From contig NZ_FNVS01000018.1 of NCBI RefSeq assembly GCF_900108035.1, positions 1 to 64,000 of the forward strand: DNA of 64,000 nt, given 5' to 3'. Below are positions 29,999-38,536 of this stretch, piece after piece (position 1 is the stretch's first letter; each line of letters opens with the position of its first letter). The notes beneath the pieces were generated by a model that searched no databases, had not been told where the DNA came from, and worked only from the letters and a program-made list of their open reading frames with translations. The stretch is from Parabacteroides chinchillae (GTDB taxonomy: Bacteria > Bacteroidota > Bacteroidia > Bacteroidales > Tannerellaceae). Both the position numbers and the translations under genes were made by a program.

Positions 29999-31174
29999 AT
30001 GAAAAAGGCAGGATGGGCAATACTATTGGTTATCTGTTGTATCGGAGGCTATCTGGCATTGCCCTCCAACTACTACCTGCGGCGCGCAGCCGTTCACCTT
30101 TTTCCAAAAATCGACCAATATCCGATTTTCGAGAATCGCATCGTTAAGGCCGGAGCACCCGAACCATGGAAGGTTTCGGAAAATTACAACACACAATCCA
30201 TACCGGAAAAATACCTCCAGGTCTTCAATGAATTGGGCACAGTAGCTTTTATCATTATTCAAAACGACTCTTTATTGTTTGAACAATACTGGGAGGATTA
30301 TTCACCCGAATCACACAGCAATTCGTTTTCAATGGCAAAAAGCATTGTATCACTGGCGGTAGGATGTGCTATTGACGATGGTTTCATTCGGAATGTAGAC
30401 CAGCCGGTAAGCGACTTTATTCCCCAATTCAAAGGGTTTAACGGTAAACAACTTACACTTCGCCATTTATTAACGATGAGTGCCGGAGTCGATTTTCGGG
30501 AAGCTTACGCCTCTCCTTTTTCACCTACCACCCAGTTGTATTACGGCAATAATCTGGAAAAGATCGCTTTCGGAATGAAAGAAATTGAAGAACCCGGAAA
30601 GTATTTCAATTATCAGAGCGGGGTTACCCAACTTCTGGCATTCATTCTGGAGAAAGCAACGGGTGAAAAACTTTCTTCCTACGTTTCCCGCAAGCTATGG
30701 ACCCCCATGCATGCCGAAGAAGATGCACTATGGAGCCTTGACAAAAAAGATGGTACGGAAAAAGCATATTGCTGCTTCAACAGTAACGCACGCGACTTTG
30801 CCCGCTTCGGACAACTGGTATTAAACAAAGGAAGCTGGGACGACGGGCAACAACTTGTATCACCAGCTTACCTGCAAAAAGCTATTACTCCCGATTCTAC
30901 CTTATTACTCAATGAAACGGAAGAAACAAACAAGAACTATGGCTTCCAGTTCTGGAATCTTGACTACAACGGAATGCGCATTCCATATATGAGAGGAATC
31001 CTGGGGCAATACGTATTTGTGATCCCTGAAAAGAATGCCGTCATTGTACGTCTTGGCCATAAGCGGGATAAAAAATATACATTCCAACACTATCCGGCAG
31101 ATATAGACACTTGGTTAGGTGCTGCTATGGATATGCTTGATAATAAAAACACAAATAAAAATAAGCACAAATGA
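29999..31174 (+). CDS. Serine hydrolase, class C beta-lactamase-like
   Basis: The 391-residue protein has an N-terminal membrane anchor (about 4-22) and a beta-lactamase/transpeptidase-like domain with Ser111-Met-Ala-Lys114 as the S-x-x-K nucleophile motif and Tyr205-Gln-Ser207 as the Y-x-N/S motif. Family members include esterases, D-aminopeptidases and peptidoglycan-processing enzymes, not only beta-lactamases. It is probably periplasmic and membrane-tethered. Its stop overlaps the next start (ATGA). Confidence 0.87.
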   Translation: MKKAGWAILLVICCIGGYLALPSNYYLRRAAVHLFPKIDQYPIFENRIVKAGAPEPWKVSENYNTQSIPEKYLQVFNELGTVAFIIIQNDSLLFEQYWEDYSPESHSNSFSMAKSIVSLAVGCAIDDGFIRNVDQPVSDFIPQFKGFNGKQLTLRHLLTMSAGVDFREAYASPFSPTTQLYYGNNLEKIAFGMKEIEEPGKYFNYQSGVTQLLAFILEKATGEKLSSYVSRKLWTPMHAEEDALWSLDKKDGTEKAYCCFNSNARDFARFGQLVLNKGSWDDGQQLVSPAYLQKAITPDSTLLLNETEETNKNYGFQFWNLDYNGMRIPYMRGILGQYVFVIPEKNAVIVRLGHKRDKKYTFQHYPADIDTWLGAAMDMLDNKNTNKNKHK

Positions 31175-32277
31175 AACGAACAATTCTAATTGCGGCTCCT
31201 ATGGCCGCTCTTATCCTGCTCTCGTGTACGAAGCCGGCATCCAAGACTAAAGAGATTACTTATACACCTCAACCCTCTTTCAATCCGCCAACTTATGTGT
31301 GTTATAAAACGCCAACACCTATTAAAGTAGACGGAAAGCTTTCTGCCCAAGAATGGGACGCCGTACCCTGGACTACAGATTTTGTAGATATCGAAGGTGA
31401 CAAACAACCTAAACCACTCTTTCTAACACGCGCTAAAATGGCATACGACGACAATGGTATGTATTTTGCCGTATTGATGGAAGAGCCTCACGTTTGGGCA
31501 AACATAACGGAGCACGATGCCGTAATTTTTAACGATAACGACTTTGAGATTTTCCTCAACCCATCCAACGATACGCATAACTATCTGGAATATGAAGTAA
31601 ATGCTCTCGGTACCGAATGGGATCTATACCTCACCAAACCTTACCGTGACAATCCGCAAGTATTAAACAACTGGGAACTTGCCGGAATGAAATCGGCAGT
31701 TTATGTTGACGGAACATTGAATAATCCGAATGATACCGACAAATCATGGAGTGCAGAAATATTCATTCCCTGGAGCACTATCTATCAGGTAATGCGCGGC
31801 AAGGAAAAACCCGAAGCCGGTGAGCAAATACGCGTTAACTTTTCCCGTGTGGAATGGACAACGGACGTACAAAACGGCAAATACGTAAAAGTACCGATCA
31901 AAGGTGAAGACAAAATACGCGAATACAACTGGGTATGGGCTCCTACCGGTGTAATCAACATCCATCTTCCCGAATACTGGGGCTATGTACAACTGTCCGA
32001 CAAAGTTGCCGGTACAGGAGAAACTCCATTTGTAAAGGACCCGGCGGAAGAAACCAAATGGCTTCTGCGTAATTTATATTATCGTCAGAATGAATATGCA
32101 GCCACTTTCGGCAATTATGCATCTTCCATTGCTGACCTGAAGCCCGAAGAACTATGTTCTCCCAAACAGGCCAAGCAACTGACATTGCATACAACACCAT
32201 CTATGTACGAAATATCAGCGCCTGCTCCTGATGGTACAGTATGGCATATCCGCCAGGATGGTTTGGTTTGGAAATAA
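31171..32277 (+). CDS. CBM9-like lipoprotein, copy 1
   Basis: The 368-residue protein has a lipobox (LLSC, Cys19) and a carbohydrate-binding family 9-like beta-sandwich: PIKVDGKLSAQEWDAVPWTTDF, a YDDNGMYFAVLMEEPHVW segment and a NYLEYEVNALGTEWDLYLTKPYRDN core. The C-terminal ~100 residues (VAGTGETPFVKDPAEE, then PDGTVWHIRQDGLVWK) are shared almost identically with the next gene. It is probably an exported lipoprotein binding a glycan or peptide-like ligand, which cannot be identified here. Confidence 0.85.
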   Translation: MKRTILIAAPMAALILLSCTKPASKTKEITYTPQPSFNPPTYVCYKTPTPIKVDGKLSAQEWDAVPWTTDFVDIEGDKQPKPLFLTRAKMAYDDNGMYFAVLMEEPHVWANITEHDAVIFNDNDFEIFLNPSNDTHNYLEYEVNALGTEWDLYLTKPYRDNPQVLNNWELAGMKSAVYVDGTLNNPNDTDKSWSAEIFIPWSTIYQVMRGKEKPEAGEQIRVNFSRVEWTTDVQNGKYVKVPIKGEDKIREYNWVWAPTGVINIHLPEYWGYVQLSDKVAGTGETPFVKDPAEETKWLLRNLYYRQNEYAATFGNYASSIADLKPEELCSPKQAKQLTLHTTPSMYEISAPAPDGTVWHIRQDGLVWK

Positions 32278-32311
32278 AAAAAATAATTGTTAACTATTAA
32301 ATTAGGATATC

Positions 32312-33391
32312 ATGATAAAACACAACTTACTGGCCGGCTTTTTATTGCTGGTTTCATGTAATCAACCTGCTTCTAAAGACAAAGAGATTGAATACAAAGC
32401 TATGCCTGCGTATAATCCGCCGGAATATGTATGTTACAAAACACCTGCCCCCATTCAGATCGACGGGAAACTGACTGCCGGAGAATGGGGTTCTATTCCG
32501 GCTATTTCCGAATTTGTGGACATAGAAGGAAGCACCCGTTCAGCTCCGAAATTGAAAACAGAGGTAAAGGTTGCTTATGATGAACAGGGTATGTACATCG
32601 GGGCATTTCTGGAAGAACCCCACGTATGGGCTACTATTACAAAACACGACTCTATCATCTATCTGGACAATGCCTTCGAACTGTTTATCGAACCAGGAAA
32701 CAACACACACAACTATTTGGAGTATGAAGTCAACGCACTCGGTACCGAATGGGATCTGTTCCTCACCAAACCCTATCGCGACGGAGCACAAACGCTGAGC
32801 AACTGGGAAACAGCAGGCATGAAATCGGCCATACATGTAGATGGTACGCTAAACAATCCGAAAGATATTGATAAATCGTGGAGCCTGGAAATATTCTTCC
32901 CATGGAGTTCCATATACCAAATGACACGGGGTAAGGAGAAACCGGAAGCGGGAGATTTGTTACGCATGAACTTCATGCGTGTACAATGGCCGGCTGTAAT
33001 AAAAGACAATAAATACATAAAGACAGGAAAAGGTGAAAGCTATTGGATTTGGGCTCCGATGGGAATTGTCAGTATCCACCTACCCGAATACTGGGGCTAT
33101 ATACAACTGTCCGATAAAGTTGCCGGAACGGGAGAAACTCCATTTGTAAAGGACCCGGCAGAAGGAACCAAATGGCTTCTGCGTAATTTATATTACCGTC
33201 AGAATGAATATGCTACTGCATTTGGAAACTATGCTTCAAATATTGCCGATCTGAAACCGGAAGAATTCTGTACGACAGAACAAACAAGGCAGATTACCTT
33301 AAGCACCACCCCGTCCATGTACGAAATCTCAATGCCTGCTCCTGATGGTACAGTATGGCATATCCGTCAGGATGGGTTTATCTGGAAATAA
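32312..33391 (+). CDS. CBM9-like lipoprotein, copy 2
   Basis: The 359-residue paralogue follows copy 1 after 34 bases and has the same layout: signal peptide with lipobox (LLVSC, Cys16), DGKLTAGEW start of the CBM9-like fold, NYLEYEVNALGTEWDLFLTKPYRD core and the same C-terminal tail. DNA identity is highest toward the 3' end, indicating duplication with possible gene conversion. Confidence 0.85.
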   Translation: MIKHNLLAGFLLLVSCNQPASKDKEIEYKAMPAYNPPEYVCYKTPAPIQIDGKLTAGEWGSIPAISEFVDIEGSTRSAPKLKTEVKVAYDEQGMYIGAFLEEPHVWATITKHDSIIYLDNAFELFIEPGNNTHNYLEYEVNALGTEWDLFLTKPYRDGAQTLSNWETAGMKSAIHVDGTLNNPKDIDKSWSLEIFFPWSSIYQMTRGKEKPEAGDLLRMNFMRVQWPAVIKDNKYIKTGKGESYWIWAPMGIVSIHLPEYWGYIQLSDKVAGTGETPFVKDPAEGTKWLLRNLYYRQNEYATAFGNYASNIADLKPEEFCTTEQTRQITLSTTPSMYEISMPAPDGTVWHIRQDGFIWK

Positions 33392-33403
33392 ACATTATAT
33401 ATT

Positions 33404-33451
33404 ATGAAAACTACAAAACTATATTTGGCTACTGTAGCCGTAATGCTTTAA
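33404..33451 (+). pseudogene. Orphan signal-peptide start, gene body lost
   Basis: A 15-codon frame MKTTKLYLATVAVML followed by TAA begins 12 bases after copy 2. It has the exact look of a Bacteroidetes signal-peptide beginning with no mature part, so it is probably the leftover of a deleted third gene of this operon. Confidence 0.45.
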
Positions 33452-33496
33452 AGTAGAATTTATTCCTTCCGTACAATAACGGTAATATAACAAACA

Positions 33497-33543
33497 AGAA
33501 TCCGTAGCCCCCGGTTTCACCGGCAAGCTACGGATTCTTTTAT
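33497..33543. terminator. Operon terminator
   Basis: AAGAATCCGTAGC pairs with GCTACGGATTCTTTT, with a smaller inner CCGG stem, and is followed by T residues. It ends the plus-strand operon and can serve the convergent DUF3784 gene. Confidence 0.75.
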
Positions 33544-33563
33544 TTTAGACAAAAAGATACTCT

Positions 33564-33869
33564 CTATAAATTATATTTCCGGGATTTGGCTATAAATAGA
33601 ATCACCACCGTCATTACAATAAGTACATCCAGGACAATCACCGCTTCCTTCAACCCCAATTTAACAAACGTAACTGTTCCTGCTAGCTGACATAATCCTC
33701 CTATCGCCATATACTTGCGAGCCAGTTTTCCAGCACCAGCCCAGTCTACATCATCTTCTTTTCTTTTCGGAAAAGAATTATAACGCATAAGTAATCCGGG
33801 AAATCTCCCGGCCAGAAAACCTGCAGCTATAAGAATGAAACCCACCAGAAACAAAGGCAAATCTTCCAT
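33564..33869 (-). CDS. DUF3784 small membrane protein
   Basis: The 101-residue protein (from MEDLPLFLVGF, chosen over an upstream TTG) has three hydrophobic spans: FLVGFILIAAGFLAG, KYMAIGGLCQLAGTVTF and VIVLDVLIVMTVVILFIA. The NSFPKRKEDDVDWAGAGKLARK segment after the first span matches DUF3784. Function is unknown. Confidence 0.75.
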   Translation of the reverse strand: MEDLPLFLVGFILIAAGFLAGRFPGLLMRYNSFPKRKEDDVDWAGAGKLARKYMAIGGLCQLAGTVTFVKLGLKEAVIVLDVLIVMTVVILFIAKSRKYNL

Positions 33870-34059
33870 ATATCGTCTCAATAAAGTATTTTTTCAGATA
33901 TTGGCACAGCATACACTGCCAAATACCACCACACAATAAGTATGTCTCGCCAATAGCTTCTCAAGTTACACAAAACTTTAAACGACTCACATATTACAAA
34001 TATACTCAGTTATTTTACATCACAAAATGACAAAATCAAGATTTCCAAAGTTTTTCATG

Positions 34060-34067
34060 TACATTTG
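34060..34067 (+). promoter_or_regulatory. -7 box of the C1B peptidase gene
   Basis: TACATTTG lies 32 bases before the start codon. No good TTTG is found at the expected -33 distance. Confidence 0.4.
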
Positions 34068-34099
34068 TAATCTACTTAATTATATAATCTACAGCAGAC

Positions 34100-35503
34100 A
34101 TGAAAAATACAAGTTTATGGGTGGCTGCACTGGCGGTAGGCCTTACGCTTACAGCCAACGGACAACAGGCTCCGGGCAGTATTACGCCGCAGATGCTACA
34201 GCAGATCAAGCAGGCTTATCAAAACACACCGGCCGATAAGGCTATACGCAATGCGATTGGCAACAACGACATCAACAAGCTGGCAGTAAACGGGGAGAAC
34301 CGTAACAACTTCGACACATACTTTTCCCATAAGGTGAATAGCAAAGGCATTACCAATCAGAAATCATCGGGTCGTTGCTGGCTTTTCACCGGGCTAAACG
34401 TACTACGTGCCGAAGCGATCGACAAGTATGAAATGGGAGATTTCCAGTTTTCACAAAATTATTCCTTCTTTTGGGATCAACTGGAGAAAGCCAACCTCTT
34501 TCTGCAAGGCATCATAGACACACGATTGAAACCGATGGACGACAAAATGGTGGAATGGTTGTTCAAGAATCCGATTGGCGATGGTGGACAGTTTACCGGC
34601 GTTTCGGATATTCTTACTAAATACGGTGTAGTCCCTGCCGAAGTGATGGCCGAAACTTACAGTAGCGAAAACACCTCGAAAATAAGCAACCTGATCGGAT
34701 TGAAATTAAAAGAATTTGGCCTTCAATTGCGCGAACTCGCCACAGTGAAAGGCACGACAACGGAAGTTTTGGAAAAAGAGAAAACCAAAATGCTCGGAAC
34801 TGTCTACCGCATGCTTGTTATCAGCCTGGGCGAACCGCCTGCCACTTTCATCTGGACACGCAAGGATGCGACCGGCAATCCGGTTGAAACAAAAGAGTAC
34901 ACGCCTCTCTCGTTCTATAATGAATATATCGGACACGACCTGAAAAACGACTACGTTATGCTGATGAACGACCCAAGCCGCGAATATTATAAACTATATG
35001 AGATAGATTATGACCGACATGCCTACGATGGAAAGAACTGGACGTACGTAAATTTGCCCATCGAAGATATCAAACAGATGGCAATAGCTTCTATCAAAGA
35101 CAGTACAATGATGTACTTTTCTTGCGACGTAGGTAAGTTCTTTGACCGCGAACGTGGTTTGCTCGATGTAAATTATTATGATTATGGTTCGTTGATGGGA
35201 ACAACATTCGGCATGGATAAGAAACAACGCATACAGACCTTCTCTAGCGGATCATCGCACGCCATGACGCTGATGGCTGTGGATCTGGACATAAACGGCC
35301 AACCGAAAAAGTGGATGGTGGAAAATAGCTGGGGACCTGGCGCCAACGCCGGCCACCTGATCATGACAGACAAATGGTTCGACGAATATATGTTCCGTTT
35401 AGTGATAGACAAAAAATACATTACAGACAAGGTAAAAGAGGTAATGAAACAGCAACCTGTACGTCTCCCGGCATGGGATCCGATGTTTGCCGAAGAAAAT
35501 TAA
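34100..35503 (+). CDS. Exported bleomycin-hydrolase-like cysteine aminopeptidase (C1B)
   Basis: The 467-residue protein has a signal peptide (about 1-21, ending ANGQQ). The papain-fold triad of family C1B is present: the nucleophile Cys93 in NQKSSGRCWLF, the His in GSSHAMTLMAVD and the Asn in VENSWGPGANAG. Cytoplasmic PepC/bleomycin hydrolases lack a signal peptide, so this one is probably secreted and may process dietary or host peptides; that destination is inferred. Confidence 0.9.
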   Translation: MKNTSLWVAALAVGLTLTANGQQAPGSITPQMLQQIKQAYQNTPADKAIRNAIGNNDINKLAVNGENRNNFDTYFSHKVNSKGITNQKSSGRCWLFTGLNVLRAEAIDKYEMGDFQFSQNYSFFWDQLEKANLFLQGIIDTRLKPMDDKMVEWLFKNPIGDGGQFTGVSDILTKYGVVPAEVMAETYSSENTSKISNLIGLKLKEFGLQLRELATVKGTTTEVLEKEKTKMLGTVYRMLVISLGEPPATFIWTRKDATGNPVETKEYTPLSFYNEYIGHDLKNDYVMLMNDPSREYYKLYEIDYDRHAYDGKNWTYVNLPIEDIKQMAIASIKDSTMMYFSCDVGKFFDRERGLLDVNYYDYGSLMGTTFGMDKKQRIQTFSSGSSHAMTLMAVDLDINGQPKKWMVENSWGPGANAGHLIMTDKWFDEYMFRLVIDKKYITDKVKEVMKQQPVRLPAWDPMFAEEN

Positions 35504-35505
35504 AA

Positions 35506-35560
35506 CGGAGGGGCTGCCTCAAAAACGCATCATTAAATGCGGATAGCGCAGCCTCCTCTC
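35506..35560. terminator. Terminator after the C1B peptidase gene
   Basis: GGAGG.GGCTGC faces GCAGCC.TCCTC over a region with an inner ACGCAT/ATGCGG stem. It begins at the stop codon region. Confidence 0.6.
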
Positions 35561-35581
35561 TTTCAAACATATAGTATATCT

Positions 35582-35625
35582 AAAAAAAGACATGTCAATC
35601 AATTGCGAAAGACATGTCTTTTTTT
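35582..35625. terminator. Bidirectional terminator
   Basis: AAAAAAAGACATGTC pairs perfectly with GACATGTCTTTTTTT over 14 bases. It closes both the peptidase transcript and the minus-strand gltX-waaA transcript. Confidence 0.8.
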
Positions 35626-35650
35626 AGACCAAACGGCTTTTATAACCGGA

Positions 35651-36898
35651 TTAAAATACCTTTTTATCTTTACTTAATTCTTTCAGTATTTTATCCGTAG
35701 CTCCGATATTATTCTTTACAAAATCTCCTGCTGCCCGACCGGAAGCATCCAGCACTTCGTGGTAAGTCAAAAGTTCATCCATCTTACCCCTGAAAGCCTT
35801 TCCATCCTGAACAGCAAAACCCCCGTTCACAGCAATCAGGTCTCTGGCTTCTTTGAATTTATGATACCGTGGGCCAAACAGTACGGGAACCCCGTATACA
35901 GCAGCCTCAAGCGTATTATGAATGCCAGCACCAAACCCGCCGCCTATATAAGCGACATCGCCATACCGATAAATAGACGAAAGAAGCCCGAAGCTATCCA
36001 CGATAAGACAACATTTATCAGTCAAGTCGTCATCATGTGCTTCTGACAAACGGATAGACGGGCGCTTCAAGAGCGACTCGATATACATCAAATGCTCACG
36101 ATGAATCTCATGCGGAGCGATGATTAATTTCATTTCAGGGTGTTCGTTAAAGTAAGGTATCAGTATTTCTTCGTCCTGAGGCCACGAGCTGCCTGCGATA
36201 AGGGTTATCTGTTTTCCGCCTGTTTTATTTGTTACAAATTTCTCAACCAAAGGGATTTCACGTGCCTGATTACGAACACCCAGCACACGGTCGAAACGCG
36301 TATCACCCGCTACTGTAACGTTAGTTATACCGTACCCCTCAAGCAATTTTTGGGAACGCTCGTCTTGTACAAACAGATGGTTAAAGCAACTCAACATCTT
36401 ACGGTACGGAGAACCATACCATTGAAAAAACAATTGATCCTGACGAAAGATAGCAGAAATAATATAGACTGGTATATTACGACGCTTTAGCTCGTTAAGG
36501 TAGTTTCCCCAAAATTCATATTTTATGAATACGGCAACAGCCGGATTTGCCAGATTAATAAATTTCTTGACCCTGTATGGCGTATCAAACGGCAAGTAGC
36601 ATATAACATCTGCTCCATTATAATTCTTGCGTACTTCATAACCCGAGGGTGAGAAAAAGGTAAGCAGTATTTTATAATCAGGATGTTCTGCCTTAATCTT
36701 TTCCATCATAGGCCGACCTTGCTCAAACTCCCCCAGTGAAGAGGCGTGAAACCAGATATACTTGGCATTCCGGTCTATTTTGCTCCTTAATATAGAGTTG
36801 GTTTTCCATTGCCCCAAACGCATCATCCTTGCCTTCTTATGAAAAGGAGAAATCAGCGCTACAATGAAAGCATAGAAGTGTATTAATAAACTGTACAT
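35651..36898 (-). CDS. waaA: 3-deoxy-D-manno-octulosonic acid transferase
   Basis: The 415-residue membrane-associated glycosyltransferase adds Kdo to lipid A. The start at MYSLLIHFYAFIVAL is chosen as the family start; an upstream Met adds six residues. An N-terminal anchor is followed by WFHASSLGEFEQGRPM (acceptor domain with the conserved Glu) and the GT-B C-terminal domain with VAYIGGGFGAGIHNTLEAAVYGVPV. It starts 25 bases after gltX. Confidence 0.93.
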   Translation of the reverse strand: MYSLLIHFYAFIVALISPFHKKARMMRLGQWKTNSILRSKIDRNAKYIWFHASSLGEFEQGRPMMEKIKAEHPDYKILLTFFSPSGYEVRKNYNGADVICYLPFDTPYRVKKFINLANPAVAVFIKYEFWGNYLNELKRRNIPVYIISAIFRQDQLFFQWYGSPYRKMLSCFNHLFVQDERSQKLLEGYGITNVTVAGDTRFDRVLGVRNQAREIPLVEKFVTNKTGGKQITLIAGSSWPQDEEILIPYFNEHPEMKLIIAPHEIHREHLMYIESLLKRPSIRLSEAHDDDLTDKCCLIVDSFGLLSSIYRYGDVAYIGGGFGAGIHNTLEAAVYGVPVLFGPRYHKFKEARDLIAVNGGFAVQDGKAFRGKMDELLTYHEVLDASGRAAGDFVKNNIGATDKILKELSKDKKVF

Positions 36899-36923
36899 AG
36901 CATGTCCGGTTCTCAATCTGCAG

Positions 36924-38441
36924 TTATTTAAGTATTTCTATTGCACGTTGAATACGGCGAATAGATTCTTCTTTGCCCAATGCTTCGGTAATATCAAAGA
37001 TATGAGGTCCTTTGCCTTCGCCTACCAAAGCCAAGCGGGTTGCATTCATTATATTTCCCAAATGATAGCCTTTGCTTTCAATCCAGGCTTTCACTTCTGC
37101 TTCAGTACCTTCTATATCGAATGGTTCACGTGTGCGTAATACTTCTATCAGTTCGGCTAGTTGGGTAGCCGATTCGTCTTTCCAACGTTTCTTCGTAGTC
37201 TTTGCGTCGTACTGCGTTGGAGCAACGAAGAAGAAGGAACAAACGTCCCATAATTCTTTCACGAAGTTTACGCGGTCTTTCATCATGGCTACCACTTTTT
37301 CTACGTATGCAAATTCTGCTTTTATGCCGTGCTCTTCAAGAAAAGGCAAAAACATTTCAGCAATTTCTTCATTGCTTTTTTGCTGAATATACTGGTGATT
37401 GAACCATTTTCCTTTCTCATAATCAAACTTGGCTCCGCTACGGCTGCAATGAGACAGATTAAAATATTGTATCAGTTCATCCATACTCATCACTTCCTGG
37501 TCATTGCCTGGATTCCAACCCAAGAGAGCGAGAAAGTTCACAACAGCTTCGGGCAAGTAACCGCTTTCGCGATATCCTGACGAGATGTCTCCGGTTTTTG
37601 GATCATGCCATTCCAACGGAAATACAGGGAAACCCAGACGGTCACCGTCACGTTTACTCAACTTGCCATTGCCTTCAGGCTTCAGGAGCAAAGAGAGATG
37701 TGCAAACTGAGGCATTGTTTCAGTCCAACCAAAGAAACGGTAGAGCAATACGTGCAACGGAGCACTTGGCAACCATTCTTCACCACGGATAACATGAGTT
37801 ACTTCCATCAGATGGTCGTCTACAATATTTGCCAAATGATATGTGGGAAGCTCGTCTGCCGACTTATAAAGTACCTTGTCGTCCAGAATAGAAGAGTTGA
37901 TAATAACTTCGCCACGGATAAGGTCGTTTACATGAATATCTTCGTTGGGTTCTATCTTGGCACGCACCACGTATTGGTTTCCTGCTTCGATTAATGCATT
38001 TACCTCATCTGCCGGAAGTGTAAGCGAATTGCGCATTTGCAAACGGGTGGAAGCATCATACTGGAAGTTGGATACTTCAGCGCGTTTAGCCTCCAGTTCC
38101 TGAGGGGTATCAAATGCGATGTAGGCATGACCGGCGTCCAGAAGCTGGTCTACATATTTCTTATAAATATTTCTACGTTCGCTCTGGCGGTACGGGCCGT
38201 AGTTTCCGCCAAACCCTACTCCTTCGTCAAACTTAATGCCTAACCAGGTAAGAGCTTCGATTATGTAATCTTCTGCTCCGGGAACGAAACGTTGTGAATC
38301 TGTATCTTCTATACGGAGAATCAAATCTCCACCTTGTTGTTTTGCAAATAGATAGTTGTATAAAGCAGTACGAACACCACCAATATGCAACGCCCCCGTA
38401 GGACTGGGTGCAAAACGTACTCTTACTTTTCTTTGAGTCAT
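36924..38441 (-). CDS. gltX: Glutamate--tRNA ligase
   Basis: The 505-residue class I synthetase charges tRNA-Glu. The start at [16 protein letters not shown] is chosen because the ATP-site motif ALHIGG follows at the normal position; a longer frame upstream adds 31 residues that cover the promoter. The second ATP motif is [11 protein letters not shown]. The C-terminal anticodon-binding domain ends in [10 protein letters not shown]. Confidence 0.96.
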   Translation of the reverse strand: MTQRKVRVRFAPSPTGALHIGGVRTALYNYLFAKQQGGDLILRIEDTDSQRFVPGAEDYIIEALTWLGIKFDEGVGFGGNYGPYRQSERRNIYKKYVDQLLDAGHAYIAFDTPQELEAKRAEVSNFQYDASTRLQMRNSLTLPADEVNALIEAGNQYVVRAKIEPNEDIHVNDLIRGEVIINSSILDDKVLYKSADELPTYHLANIVDDHLMEVTHVIRGEEWLPSAPLHVLLYRFFGWTETMPQFAHLSLLLKPEGNGKLSKRDGDRLGFPVFPLEWHDPKTGDISSGYRESGYLPEAVVNFLALLGWNPGNDQEVMSMDELIQYFNLSHCSRSGAKFDYEKGKWFNHQYIQQKSNEEIAEMFLPFLEEHGIKAEFAYVEKVVAMMKDRVNFVKELWDVCSFFFVAPTQYDAKTTKKRWKDESATQLAELIEVLRTREPFDIEGTEAEVKAWIESKGYHLGNIMNATRLALVGEGKGPHIFDITEALGKEESIRRIQRAIEILK

Positions 38442-38464
38442 AGTGCTTACCTTTAATAATGCGG

Positions 38465-38495
38465 CAAAAGTACATCTTTTATTTCTCATAGTAAA
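38465..38495 (-). promoter_or_regulatory. Promoter of gltX-waaA
   Basis: Read on the minus strand, TTTA (38492-38495), 19 bases, then TACTTTTG (38465-38472). It lies in the divergent 95-base gap shared with the HD-domain gene. Confidence 0.6.
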
Positions 38496-38536
38496 CTTTT
38501 TTATGTACATTTCGCCCCGACAAAGAAACATCAATT

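Noticed and set aside
29999-31174. Antibiotic-resistance beta-lactamase
   Set aside because: The S-x-x-K and Y-x-S motifs are shared by many esterases and peptidases; genomic context and a membrane anchor do not support resistance.
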